A stretch of DNA of 64,000 nt from Leucosporidium creatinivorum (taxonomy: Eukaryota; Basidiomycota; Microbotryomycetes; Leucosporidiales; Leucosporidiaceae), in contig BCKL01000007.1 of the NCBI GenBank assembly GCA_001600635.1, positions 892,303 through 956,302 of the forward strand, given 5' to 3'. The notes beneath the pieces are model-generated. The model did not search any database. It saw only the letters and a list, made by a program, of their open reading frames with translations, and was not told where the DNA came from. Of the stretch, positions 1 to 11,500 are shown piece after piece. Numbering within the stretch: the stretch's first letter is position 1; the number at the start of each line of letters is the position of its first letter. Made by a program: the position numbers and the translations under genes.

Positions 1-448
1 GCCGATCTGATAGGACTTGGCCCAGCCGACCGAGGGGTCGATGGAGGAGAAGGGTGAGCCTGGAACGGCTGCTGATGATGTAGCTGTCCGGGCGACGGCT
101 CCATTGGCGAGGGCGGGCTTGGGAGAAGCGGCGGACGCGTCGCCGTTGGTGAGGAGTGCTGAGGGAGGGGGAGCGGCCTGTAGAGTAGCAGATGATGAGC
201 TATAGCTAGACCGACACGCCTCGGACTCGACTCACGCGCTGGTTGATGGGCTTGTAGGGAACTTCGTCGCCTTTCGCCTTGTGCTGCTGCCTCACGAAGA
301 CGATGGGCTGGTCGATCAAGCTGGCGATGGTGAGAGGACGCGAGCCTGCCAATCCTTTGTAGCTGAATCCGCTCGAGGTCCCCTCGCCCAAGTCCATCTC
401 GGTATCGACTTGAGCGGCGCGCGGCGGCAGCGTTTGCGTCTGGGACAT
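1..448 (-). CDS. N-terminal part of an unidentified protein (runs off the left edge)
   Basis: The start ATG is at 448-446 (MSQTQTLPPRAAQ). Exon 1 covers 236-448. A GTGAGT donor and a TACAG acceptor define an intron at 178-235. Exon 2 (1-177) continues in frame to the window edge, reading AAPPPSALLTNGDASAASP and ending near SIDPSVGWAKSYQIG. The visible 130 residues are mostly low complexity (Ala/Ser/Pro) and contain no complete domain. The final segment resembles the stretch that precedes the catalytic domain in some fungal ubiquitin-specific proteases of the USP36/42 type. That is only a hint, because the Cys-box lies outside the window. The gene is divergent from the dehydrogenase at 677 and shares a 228-bp promoter region with it. 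I am sure there is a coding exon here and unsure of the family. Confidence 0.6.
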
Positions 449-676
449 TTTGGCGAGGATTGAAAGTCGAGTGTAGGCGAGTAGAGCGAGGCTAGCGCGT
501 CTGGGTATGTTGTAGTAGACTAGGCGTAGCTGCTGTGCTCGAGCAAAGAGGCAGAAGCAGCGGGAAGGTGAGATCTCGGTCGAAGGCAAAGAGCTTCGGC
601 TGGCGCTCGCGACCAAGTCCCAAAGTTCGAAGCTGGCAAAAGGTTAGCTTTCGACCGCTCTTCTCGCTACAGAATC

Positions 677-1761
677 ATGGACTCTAAACCTGCAGTAATC
701 CTCACAGGTACGTCGGCTTGTACTCTCTGCTCTCACATGAGCTATCTCGCTACATTCACCTCATCCTCTCGTCGTCATCTCCGCCGCGCAGGAGCATCTA
801 AGGGACTCGGTCTCGCTACCCTGTGAGTGCTCGCAGCTGTAGCTGCATGGTACACAGCTCATCCTATTTCCTCACAGCGAGATCCTACTCAAGGCGGGCG
901 TCAGCGTGACGGCGATGAGCAGGAGCGAGACTCCGGAGCTCACAGCACTCGCTTCGACTTACACGGGCGCGCTCAACATCTCCAAGGGGGATGTAGCAGT
1001 CGACAGCGACAACAGGGCCGCTGTAGACGTCACCATGCAGGCGTTCGGACGTCTCGACGCTCTCATCCTCAACGCCGGAACCCTCAGCCCTCTCGGCACC
1101 ACCTCTTCGCTCGCTGGCAAGCTCGACGAGTACAAAGCTTTGTTCGACGTCAACTACTTCGGCCTCGTCTCCATGATCACCCACGCTCTTCCCTACCTCA
1201 AAGAGCGCGAATCCAAGGAGGATGCCGAGAGCATCAGTGGCAGGATCGTCCTCGTTTCGTCGGGAGCTGCTACAGGAGGTGTCGCAGGATGGGGAGCTTA
1301 CTCGTGAGCTTCTTTCGGACCCCCTTGGCGCTCAGCTAGCTTTGTACTTTGGACGGGCGAGCCTCCGCCGAGCTCGGCGCTGGCTGCCGGCTCGGCGAAA
1401 GATATAGCTGCCACTCCTGCCCTTCAATACTAACCTGACTTCTCCCTACAGCGCCTCAAAAGCGGCGATGAACTCGCTCTGTCGCACCCTCGGCAACGAG
1501 GAGCCTTCCATCGTCACCGTGGCCGTCCGTCCTGGGGTAGTCGATACCGACATGCAGACCGCCATCCGTTCCACTGGAGCCGAGCACATGACGGAGAAGG
1601 ATCACGCCAAGTTCACTGGTCTGCATGCCGAGGGCAAGCTCGTCAAGCCTCAGGACGCCGGCGCGGTGCTAGCTGGACTGGCGATGAAGGGAGAGAAAAA
1701 GTGGAGTGGGGAGTTTGTCAGCTGGGATGCGAGTGAGATGGATCCGTATAGATCGCTGTAG
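677..1761 (+). CDS. short-chain dehydrogenase/reductase (SDR)
   Basis: Four exons (677-707, 792-822, 878-1303, 1452-1761) encode 265 residues, the usual size of a classical SDR. The cofactor-binding TGASKGLG motif is split by introns 1 and 2. The structural LNAG motif, the catalytic Ser in LVSSGAA and the catalytic YSASK (YxxxK) are all present; the last is split by intron 3 between Tyr-Ser and Ala. The PGVVDTDMQ segment after the active site matches the SDR PG motif. There is no signal peptide or membrane segment, so a cytosolic NAD(P)H-dependent oxidoreductase is expected. The closest class is the fungal YIR035C/benzil-reductase-like SDRs, but the substrate cannot be read from sequence. No neighbour gives a pathway context. 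Confidence 0.93.
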
Positions 1762-2366
1762 CGTGGTGGAAGCAGACGCGCCGCTGTAGATAGATACCTC
1801 CGAGTCGAGGGTTTGCGCTGAGAACGCTCAGGCGAGCTCGCTCTGTGCGCGAACGACTAGCTTATTAGCGTTCGTCTTGCATTTTCCATCCGCTTCATAT
1901 CCCTGAGCGAGTGGATGACCTTCTCGCTGGCTGCGAAGGGCCGTCGCTGGGCTCGGCTCTTGAGGTTCCGCCGAGCTCCTTCTCAAGCTGTAGAGGGGCA
2001 GCTGGAGAGGAGCAATGACGGGAGACATGGTCCTGCATTTCAAATCTACTACGAATGGTGCAGCTTTGGTCAGAGAAAGCTGACTGCGCTACAACTTGAC
2101 GAGCTCATCAAGCCATTCACGCGATCTCGGCTCTCTCACTCCTGCCGCTTTAAGCGAATCGTCTCGCATCCTTTCGACGCGGAGCCCAAAGCAGGGTGTG
2201 GGATTGATATTATGCAAGGTACATCAGTAGCATCTGGGTACTCTCGTCCTCCCGTTTGCTCGACTGCAGAGGACGCTTTCATCCCTCCTCCTCTGGCCTC
2301 TCCGTCTCTCTCGCTCGCCTCTTCCACTCTCTGGCACCGTCGACGATACATAGCACATCGCACAAG
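1762..2366. other. intergenic region between SDR and aspartyl protease genes
   Basis: This 605-nt stretch holds the 3' end of the dehydrogenase transcript and the promoter of the protease gene. The open frames on either strand show no recognisable protein and no consistent splice signals. The last 100 nt before the protease ATG are pyrimidine-rich, as expected of a fungal core promoter or leader. Confidence 0.6.
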
Positions 2367-4549
2367 ATGCGCTCCTTCAGTGCTACTTTCCTCGTCTCCC
2401 TCGCCCTCGCTACAGGATCCTCTTCAGCTCAGCCCCTGGCAACAACAGACGATGGCTCCCTCGCTATTCCCCTGATGAAGCGTAGCAGCGCCGAGCTCAC
2501 CAACGATGATGGTACTGTCTCATGGGCGCGCCTGCAGGTGAGTAAGGTGTACCGAAGAGCAGGCTCGGCGCATGCTGACCTCCGCTCGCATTCTCCGAAC
2601 AGGCTCACGTCGCCAAAACGCAAGCCAAGATCGTTCGAGGTGTAGGAATCTACACCAAGCTGGAGGACGAGCTGGCTCTGCATCCTGGGGACGTCGGCGT
2701 TGTGGAGGAGCAAAATCTCGGTCGTCGCGCCTGGGCTACGCCCGCCGACTCGGACTCGCTCGAATGGGAGGACGAGGAGGCCGATTCCTTCGCACCAGAC
2801 CTCGTACCCGGTCGTATCGAGCGACGAGGGGAGGGTCGGGTCTTCCAAGGCTTTCGAGGGAGCGGAATCATCGGCGCAGCGGCTTCGAAACTCGACAAGC
2901 GCCTCGTGCAGAACCCCAAGAACACCCCTCGCGTCAAGCCATCATCCTCCACCACCTCGGAGAAGCTCTCGGCTACCACCAGCGCACCTGCGCTCGCTGC
3001 AGCCAAAACTACGGCTGTCAACTCGGCTGCCCTTCGCTCGGCCTCGCGCGCCCAAGCCGCTGCCTCATCCTCCTCGGCTCGTGCAGCAGCAAGCTTGAGC
3101 TCGAAAGCAGCAGCAGCGGCCTCTTCATCCAAGGCAGCGGCAGCAAGCTCGAGCTCTATGGCGGCCGCCCAAGCCTCGGCCAGCTCCGCTTCGGCAGCGA
3201 GGGTATCGCAGAGCTCGGCTTCTGCTGCTAGTGCGTCGGCTGCTAGTGCTTCATCGGCCGCCGCAGCTCCACTGCCTACGACTGGATCGACGTCTCTCAC
3301 TGACTACTGGTCTGGCTCGCGTGAGTCCTGTCCTGAGCGCATTGACTCTGCTCGGTGCTGACCTCGGATCCTCGCTGGCAGTCTGGGCCGGCGCTCTCAC
3401 CATCGGCACTCCTCCCAAGTCCTTCCTCATTGACTTTGATACTAGGTAAGCCTTCTAGGTAACTCTCCACCCCTCACTCACTGACCTCGCTCTCCCTTTC
3501 TTAGCTCGTCCGACCTCTGGATCCCTTCCTCAGCCTGCACTTCCGCCGCCTGCGCCCCTCACGCCAAATACGACCCTTCAGCTTCCACCACCTCCTTCGC
3601 CATGACCAACAAATCACTCAGCATTACCTACGGCGACGGCTCCTCGACGACGGGACCCGTTTACACTGATGTTGTGACTCTCGGTGGCCTCACCGCCGTT
3701 GGTCAGACCTTGGGAGCCGCTACGGGTCTCTCGAGCGACTGGCAAGATGATCCTATGGACGGTCTGATGGGCATGGGCTACAAGAGCCTTTCGCAGATGA
3801 AGGCGAACCCCTTCTTCCAAACCGTGAGCTCTTCCGCCGATCTCGCCGTCAAGCTCGAAGCTGACGCTCACCTTCCCTCTTACAGCTCGTCGCCCAGAAC
3901 AGGGTCGCCACGCCTCAATTCTCCTTCAAGCTTACCCAGTCGGGCTCAGAGCTCTTCCTCGGCGGGATGAACTCGGCTCTCTACGCCGCTGGATCCACCG
4001 TCTGGACCAAAGTCACATCGCAATCCTACTGGGTCGTCGCCTCCACCGCCAACGTCAACGGTGCAGCAGTCTCAAGCCTCAGCGCCATCATCGATAGCGG
4101 AACGTCGGTCATCGTCGTGAGTTTCGCCCCTCTGCTCGCCTCGACTCACTCATCACTGATTCGCTCCCCCGCAGGCTCCTACGTCAGCAGCCGCCTCCTT
4201 CTGGGCCTCGGTCCCCAACTCGGCAGTCTACGGCTCGGGCTACTACACCTACCCCTGCAGCGCCGAGCTCACTATCTCCTTCTCCTTCGCCGGCTCGAGC
4301 AAGCAATGGGCCATCCCCTCCGACTTGTTCAACCTCGGCAGGGTCTCCAGTGGATCGACTCGCTGTGTGGGAGCCATCGTTGGAGCTGATGTTGGAGTCT
4401 CGGCTTGGATCTTGGGCGATACGTAGGTTCGCCCGCCTTCGCCGAGCACGAGTGAAAGCTGACCTTCTCGCGATTCCAGGTTCATGCAGAGCACGTACAC
4501 GACCTTTGACTTGGGTCAGAACCGTGTGGGATTCTCGACTCTGAAGTAG
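2367..4549 (+). CDS. secreted A1-family aspartyl protease
   Basis: Seven exons (2367-2537, 2603-3320, 3382-3445, 3505-3823, 3886-4116, 4175-4422, 4480-4549) encode 606 residues. The N-terminus MRSFSATFLVSLALATGSSS is a clear signal peptide, followed by a propeptide-like region. Residues about 190-295 are almost pure Ser/Ala. The pepsin fold follows: first catalytic motif FDTSSSDLW (Asp-Thr-Ser in place of the usual Asp-Thr-Gly), flap ITYGDGSS, and second motif IIDSGTS. The C-terminus (TFDLGQNRVGFSTLK) is the normal end of the domain, with no GPI signal. Both catalytic Asp residues are intact, so an active extracellular protease is expected. The unusual part is the Ser/Ala linker placed before rather than after the catalytic domain. 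Confidence 0.95.
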
Positions 4550-4848
4550 ACCCCTTTACCCATCGCCCTCCAACCTCTCTGCTAGGTTCGGCGCCGAACC
4601 GGTCGGTGGGCTTTCGCCCAGCTTTTCACCTGTCTGTAGCATCCTCACCACAGCATCAACACACACAGCCATACCCTCTCTTGTAGCCTCAAATATAGCA
4701 TCAGCAACGCATCTCATACTCTTATCTTCGCTCGCCGAGAATCGCTCGACCACCCGCTTCGTCTCTCTCTTGACTCATTGGAAGTGCAGTGAAACGAAGT
4801 CGAAGTTGTACAGGCTCAAGACAGTATCTAATAGTACACTCGGCGCAA
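4550..4848. other. convergent intergenic region (aspartyl protease / VID27 3' ends)
   Basis: This stretch separates two convergent genes. It contains a perfect 16-nt palindrome at 4585-4600 and AT-richer sequence towards 4850. No coding signal is visible. Confidence 0.6.
4585..4600. repeat. perfect 16-nt inverted repeat in the protease 3' region
   Basis: The sequence GGTTCGGCGCCGAACC is self-complementary over its full length. It starts 36 nt after the protease stop codon. In RNA it could form only a hairpin with a tight loop; in DNA it is a GC-rich palindrome. A role in 3'-end formation is speculation. The core TCGGCGCCGA recurs in part elsewhere in non-coding DNA of this window. Confidence 0.5.
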
Positions 4849-7800
4849 CTATACATCGTAGTAGCTCTTGACGACGTGTGAGATGCTATCCCTAGTCGGC
4901 GCCTTAAGCTTCTTCTTGTCCTCGACGAAGACGTCGTCTGTTGAGTGCGAGAAACGAGGTCAGCGACGGCGCCGAGGGAGTGAGCTGCGAGCGAGAGAGA
5001 ATGGCGACTTACCAGGAAGGGTGACGATAATCTCCCTGTCGCCTCCGAAGCGGAACTGGTCGGCGACGACGTTCTCCGAGAAGCGACGGAGGGTGTAGTT
5101 GGACGTGTTGCCTTGCTTGACGTGACGGAAGTTCCAGGCGACTGTGAGACATAACGTGTGAGCTCGAGCCCAGAAGAGTACGGCTGAAGTTCAACTCACC
5201 GATGTAAGGACCGGTGGAGGTGACGATGGTGCGCTCGGTGGAATCGAGGCCAGCGTTGAACCTGTGGTAAGGGCGAGAGGTCAGCGGGGAGAGAGCATTG
5301 AGCACACGAAGCAAACTCACTTGGCCGGGGTGAACGAGACGCCCTCCCTCGACTGCTCCTGCATGTGAGCGACGTGCTCGGGCTTGAGCTGCAGCCTCTT
5401 CGGCGTAGGCTTCTGGCTCGCTGGGAAGCTGCGATCGAAGCCCGACGATCCACCGTACTTGCCGGCGCCCTCGGGAATGAGGGTGTCGATGAGGAGGAGG
5501 TACGTCTTGCAGGTGGCGAGCACCCAGCGTCCGTCGGCGGTAACGTCGATGCCGAGTATGGGGTCGCCGAGTGCCGGGAGGGCGGTTTTGGCATTCTTCC
5601 CAAGCTTGTCGAAGAGGCGAATGTCTCCCTTGTTGGAGGCGACGGCGAGACGACCCGACTCGGTGGTGGTGGCGACCGAGAAGTTGTTCTTGGTGGCGTA
5701 CTGCTTGAACTCGGAGTCAACGAGCTTGGAGCCGGCGAGACGAGGATCGATGCGGAAGACTCCGTTGTGCGAGAGACCGATGAAGGTTTGCTGCTGGGTA
5801 GTTTGGGCGAACTTGGAGTCGGGGAGGAAGGAGGAGATGTCGATGTCGTCCGAGACCTTGTACTCGTCGACGACCGTCCCGGTGTTGAGGTCGAGGCGGT
5901 AGAGGGCGCCGGGAGCGAGGGGGTTCTGTAGGATCATCGAGGTGTCTGTGAAGGCGGAGACTGGTCAGCGAGAGTTGGAAAAGCGACGGCGAGACGACCA
6001 ACTTGCCCTGGTTGTGAAGCATGACCTTGCTCGGCGTGAAGCCTTTCTTGCCGTCGGGTGTAGCAAGATTGACGATGCTGGTCATGAACTTGAGCTGCAG
6101 CCGTGAGAGGTGGAGGGAGGATGTCAGCGCCTGCCCGACCTCGCCGCACCTTGCTCGGAGCTCACCTTCTTGCCTCCGTCCCGCTGCTGCTTGAAAACAC
6201 CGATCATGTCTCCTTGAACGACGAAGGACCTGCGATGGATCGTTAGCGGCATTCTCAGCGCGAGGAGAGCAAGAGAAGCTCACATGTCGTCCTTGTAGCC
6301 GACCGCCAGCTGCGAGTTCTTCGTCCGCTTCGTCTTTGAGTTGAACTTGGGCCGCTCGTCCTCGTCTGTTGGAGCAGCAGAGGGTCAGCATACATCGCAC
6401 AAATCACGTCGAGAGCGAAGCAGCTCACCAGACTCAATCTCCTCCTCCTCTTCGTCTTCGTCTTCGTCTTCCTCCTCCTCCTCCTCGGCCTGCGCTACCT
6501 CAGGATCCTCCTCCTCCTCCTCAATACCGTACATCTCGGTATCCTCGACATACGCGCTCCTCTGGTACTCCATCTCGTCCTCCTTAAGCTTCTTCCATGC
6601 GCCGGCTCCCCACTTGCCCTCGAACAAGGCAGTCGCGACGGCGTGCTGCATCTTGTCGAAAGTCGACTCTTGAGCGAAGCGGATAAGCCAGGTGTAGACA
6701 GGAGCGTGCTCGCCCTCGACCGTGGCGCCTTCGGAGAAGTTGAAGACCATGGAGAGCTCGCGCTGAGGCAGGGGGGGTCAGCTCGGTCCTCGAAAAGGCG
6801 AGAGGCAGAACAGCTCACCTCGCTGAAGTTGGTCTCGGTATCCAAACCCATGCTGACCCAAGGGCCCTTCTCTCCCTCCACCAGAAGCCAGAATCCAGCA
6901 TCCGTCTTGTGGATGCTCGCCTCGACATCCTTCTCCTGGATCATGAAGAAGCCTGTAGCGCGGTCGTAGAGATGGAGATCTCCCTTGACGCTAACAACGG
7001 CCGCATCCGAGGTGCTAGCCGGTGCAGCAGTGGTCGGCGGCTTCTCGACAGCGGTAGCAATCTCGGCCGGCTCCTCGCTGTAGGCTCGGCCCTTGCCCTT
7101 GGAGGCGGCGCTGGGTCGTGAAGGGGTGATGACCGCCTTCTGCATGAGAGCAGCAGCGAGTTCGTCGCCGCTCGAGTCGCCTTCGTCCTCTGATTCCGAG
7201 TCGGCGACGGTAGGCTTGCGAACCGAGGGAGGTGGAGGGCGTTCGTCGTCCGAGTCGCTTTCGGGGGTCTCGGCGCGGAAGAGAGCCTTCTTGGCGGGCG
7301 TGGTGGTGGTGGTAGGAGCGGGTGCGGGAGCTGAGGGAGGGGTACGGCTGGGGGGCGAGAGAGATCAGCGACCGCTTCCCCAGCTGCAAGTCAGCCGAGC
7401 CGACTCACTGGACCCTGAACATGTTCTCCAACTCGACTTCAATCTCCTCAGCCTCCCTCTGATCCGCCGGCCAGTCCCTTCCCTCCTGCCTCTCCCACAT
7501 GCACCTCCAGCTCAAGCGCTCGAAGTCGGTAGCGAGCTCGTTGGCGCTGGTGGAAGCCTGCGCGAGCACAAACTCGAACTCGTCGTCGGGTCCATCTCCA
7601 TCGGGGTCGAGCCAGCTGAAGGAGAGAGGCGCGGGAGAAGGGGCGGCAGGGTCGAGCGTGGGGCCGAGCGAGAGGAATAGAGACGAGTCGAGGGGGAATG
7701 AGCGCTCGTCCGAGTCTGTAGGGGTGTCAGAGTAGGTCAGCGAGAGTGTCAATGTGTATAGCCTGGACTGTACCCACTCTCGGCGTCCTCCTCGAGCAGC

Positions 7801-8232
7801 TGCTCCTCGCCTTCCTGATAAGTGCGGGTCACGACGAGCTGGTACTCCTGCTCATGAGTAGTGCGTCGGATCGAGAGAGAAGCGTCGATGAAGCTGTAGC
7901 GTAATAGCGTCACCTTCCGCCTGGCCTTTGATCGCTACAGAGAGGCGGCTCACATGCACTCGCGTCCGGCCTTGAGGCTGTCTGGGCGAACGAGGAAGAG
8001 AGCTCCGTTCTCGATGTTGCTGAGCTCGGCTGTAGGTGCAGGACCACTAATACCGAAGACTGTCAAGATCAAGATGGTCTCGCAGGTCAGCTACAGCTCA
8101 TCTTACGGCGGGGAAGAGCTCAGCTCACGTCGGTTGACCTAGATGTTGTTTGAAGTGGCGCAAAGGTGCAAGAACGAGGTTAGTAGAGCGTGTAGTACAG
8201 CAGAGGATACTTCTGCTACTCACTAGAAACAT
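4849..8232 (-). CDS. VID27: VID27 family protein (vacuolar import and degradation)
   Basis: The gene has many introns, starts at 8232 and stops at 4849 (LKAPTRDSISHVVKSYYDV). The N-terminus, rebuilt by splicing, is MFLVNRLFGISGPAPTAEL followed by ALFLVRPDSLKAGREC, the characteristic start of Vid27 proteins. The middle carries the conserved region with LHLYDRATGFFMIQEKDVEA and a Glu/Asp-rich tract encoded near 6430-6520. The C-terminal half is the Vid27 beta-propeller-like domain (LYRLDLNTGTVVDEYKV, FIGLSHNGVFRIDPR, GKSG-free WVLATCKTYLLLIDT). In yeast Vid27 is a cytoplasmic protein linked to fructose-1,6-bisphosphatase degradation; its biochemical activity is unknown. The start relies on a 9-nt exon (8224-8232) and a 10-nt microexon (8129-8138), followed by an exon at 7954-8059. 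Confidence 0.93.
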
Positions 8233-8599
8233 GCTGGGTGGCGGCAGTCGACTATCGCAGTTGGAGCCGGGCTTGTCAAGAGGAGAGGCGTCACTTGCGA
8301 ACTTCGTTCGTCTGGAGCACTTCGACCGACTGTCCCCCATTTCTCGGTCCAAGTCAGCTCTCGTTTCTCCTTCTCGGCTTCGGCTCTGGTGCTCTCTTAT
8401 GACAGGAGATCATAATGGTCGACTCTCACTCTCGCGCACTCCATCTCCCCCCTCTCAAGATCCTGCGAAACTGCTTCCTGCCTTTTTTAACACGACCGAC
8501 AGAGAAGCCTATCAACCTCCAACGAAACGGGATATGCACACACGAAAGAAGCCAGATTATAAGAGAGAAGACCGAGAGTATTAGAGTGAGCGGAGACGT
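8233..8599. other. intergenic region between the Boi-type gene and VID27
   Basis: This 367-nt stretch lies between two minus-strand genes and should hold the VID27 promoter and the 3' end of the Boi-type transcript. Open frames on both strands look like chance: no motif and no splice structure. Confidence 0.55.
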
Positions 8600-11500
8600 C
8601 TAAGGGAAGGCGGTGCGGATCCGCTGGAGGAGGAGGGTGAGGTGAGATTGATCGCCAGAGAGCATGTCGTCCATGGAGATCTCGTCGGCTGTGGAGAGCA
8701 GCGGAGGTCAGCTCTGGTGATAAGGGTAAGCGGAGAGCGACTCACTTGATACGAGGGGCGTTAGGAAGTCGAAGACTGTGGAGGCAAGCGAACGCCGAAG
8801 GTCAGCTTGGCTTCTCATCTCGCTCGCAAAGCATGGCACTCACCATTGAAGATGGTATCAAAGTACTCGGGATCGAACGGCTGACCCTTCTGCGCCGGTG
8901 GCTGGTACTTGTCAAACTCGGCGTCCGAGATGTTGCTGCTCGTGTGGGACAGGTTCTCCACGAGGCGAGTAAGGACACGACCAGATCGCAGGGAGGTGCT
9001 GAGATCACTGGCGAGGGGTGTAGAGGAAGGGAGGGACGCGTTGACCCAAGCGAGCAGCTCCTGGTCGGATGAGGATTGACGTTGAACCTGTGAACGATCA
9101 AAAGGTCAGCAAAGCTCGCCAAGTGAAGGGAGAGGGAGGCAGACTCACCGACTTGGCGGGAGAGACGGGAGTAGCGGCGGGAACGGCTTTCGGTGTGGCG
9201 ACAACAGCGGCGGTGGACTCGGGATTGCTTGCCATTTGGGAGAGGGTAGTGTTGGCGTTCGACGAGGACGAGCGCCGAATGCCGCCCGAGGGAGGGGTAG
9301 CGAATCCGGTACCGCCCATCAGAGGCGACCCTGGCGAGAACTCCATGAGGATCTGAGCGTCCTTGGGCGTGAGAGTGTTGGGGTTGGTTCCGGCGTCTGT
9401 AGGAGAATAACAGGTCAGCAAGGGCGAAGGAGCTCGGTTAACGAAACTACTCACAGCGCTCGCGCTGCACTCGGGCACGCTCGGTCGGCGAAGGAGGACG
9501 AGGTCGAGGATTCATAGACTGAGCGACCGAGAGCGGCATGGTGTCCATGTCGCAGGACGAGACGACGACCTCTGCGAGCGGCGAAAGAGCGAGCGGCGAA
9601 AGAAGGATTAGCTCTCGTCTCTCGGCGCCGCAGCATCAGCACCACTCACCAGTGTAGTCCCTGCCGATCGTCGCCTTCATGATCTCCTTCATCCAGGTTC
9701 GGATGGTGACCTGCTCGGCGGCGCTGAAGAAGTGAGGTCGCTCGTGGTCGTGGACAATCTTGAAGCCGAACTGGCCGACGTGGACGTCGGGATCGGAGAT
9801 GACGCGGTAGCCTCGAAGGTTGATGAAGCCCTTGGCTTTTTGCTCCTGTGTGAGGTGAAGAGAGGTCGAAGTCAGCTCGATTCGGCGCCGAGGCAGAGGG
9901 AACAGACGTACGCCCTCGCCCTTGAGCCAGTAGAGGTGAATGCCCTTGAGCACAAAGAACCTCGGCTTCCACGAGTTGTACTTCTCGCCCTTCTTCTGCA
10001 TCCATCCCGTGTAATCGGGCGTCCCAATCCTCTCGAGTAGGTTGCTGCCGTCCGTAACGGCGTCGGGTTGCGCGGTAGTCATCTCGCTCGAAGCGAGGTC
10101 GACGACGCGCGGGCTCATGGACGAAGGAGCGTCTCTTGGTGAGCCGAGCGTAGAAGTCGACGTCTTGCGGAGGTTCTCGACGCCGGCGTTCTTCTCGGAC
10201 CCGCTGCCGCCGAAGGATCCAAAGAGGCGAGTCGTCCGCTTCGAAGTGTTGAGACCCATGCGAGAGCGAGAGCCCTTGCTGTCACCTCCCGAGGAGCCTT
10301 GACGAGCCACACGACCATCCGTGTCGATGAGGAGGGCACTGCGAGGTGAGGGCAAGTTCAGCGCTCGATCTTGTCAGAGGGAGAGGATAGACACTCACGA
10401 AGGGACTCGTGGCGGCGGCTTGCGGTTACGACCGAGGGCTGCGCCGAAGAACATGCTGCTCCGATCGCTGGCTCCGCTGTCCTTCTTCTTGCGCGCGATG
10501 ACGGGGCTGGCCGGGGCGCTCGAGTCCGACTTGTCGGTTCCCGAGCGACGGGAGGCGGGCTTGGGCGTCTCGCGAGTTGAGTTGGAGCGAGAGGTCGATG
10601 CGAGGGCGGCGACGGCGGGAAGAGAAGCGATCTGGGGAGAAGGTGACATGAGCGAGGTTCCGGTTCGTACACACGGCTTCGCTTACCACGGGGGTCTCGG
10701 TGATAGCTGCTTGAGTATCCGTCTCGTTGTCCTCCTCGGGAATAGGCTGGTCGAGCGAATCCTGAGTAGCGCTGGTCTGAGTGCCGCCGGTGACCGAGCG
10801 CTTGTGCGTTGGCGAGGCCTGAGTGCTCGACATGGCACCGGAGGAGCGACGAGGTTGAAGACTACCGACGCTTCGGGCGAGCTGTGAAAGCGTGAACGGT
10901 CAGCTCGGGCTCAATGCGGCAGACCGGCGACAACTTACCGATGAAGTCGGCCTCACGATGCTAGAACTGTCGTCCTCGAATCCAAGACCTTGCACATCCT
11001 CGGGCGGGAAGGAGAAGGAGGCCTGCCCAGGCGAAGCGAACGAGAGGTTGCCAGGGCTATCGGGCTCGTATCCCGACAGGCTCGGCGAGACGACGTCGGC
11101 GCGGGAAGACTTTGGTACGCGAGTCTTGAGCTCCTTGATGGCGTTGTAGATGTGCACACGACGTCCAAAGGCGATGAGGTCGATCTCCTTGAGCATGGCG
11201 ACGTCCATCTCGAGTAAAACGTCTCCCGAGATCTCGTGCTCTGCGAAGCGATGAATCCGGTCAGCAGAGGGCGCGGAATGAAGATCAAGATACAACAAAC
11301 GCACCCTGGAACTTGCTGAGAGTGAGAGCGTCAAAGCCTTTGCCTCGGCCCCACTCAACGACGTCGTCGACCGTCCAGAGCGTCGGGTCGTGAGGCGCCG
11401 CCGACTTGGATCCGTTGGCGCTGCCGTGAGGGCTCGTGTCGGTCGTCGCAAGGCTTCCAGCAGTGAGAGGCGCCGTGCCGAGTCGAGAAGAGGAGCGCGA

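Noticed and set aside
2650-3300. 216-codon minus-strand open frame rich in Ala/Glu
   Set aside because: It is the mirror of the Ser/Ala-rich linker of the aspartyl protease; the repeat composition keeps the opposite strand open.
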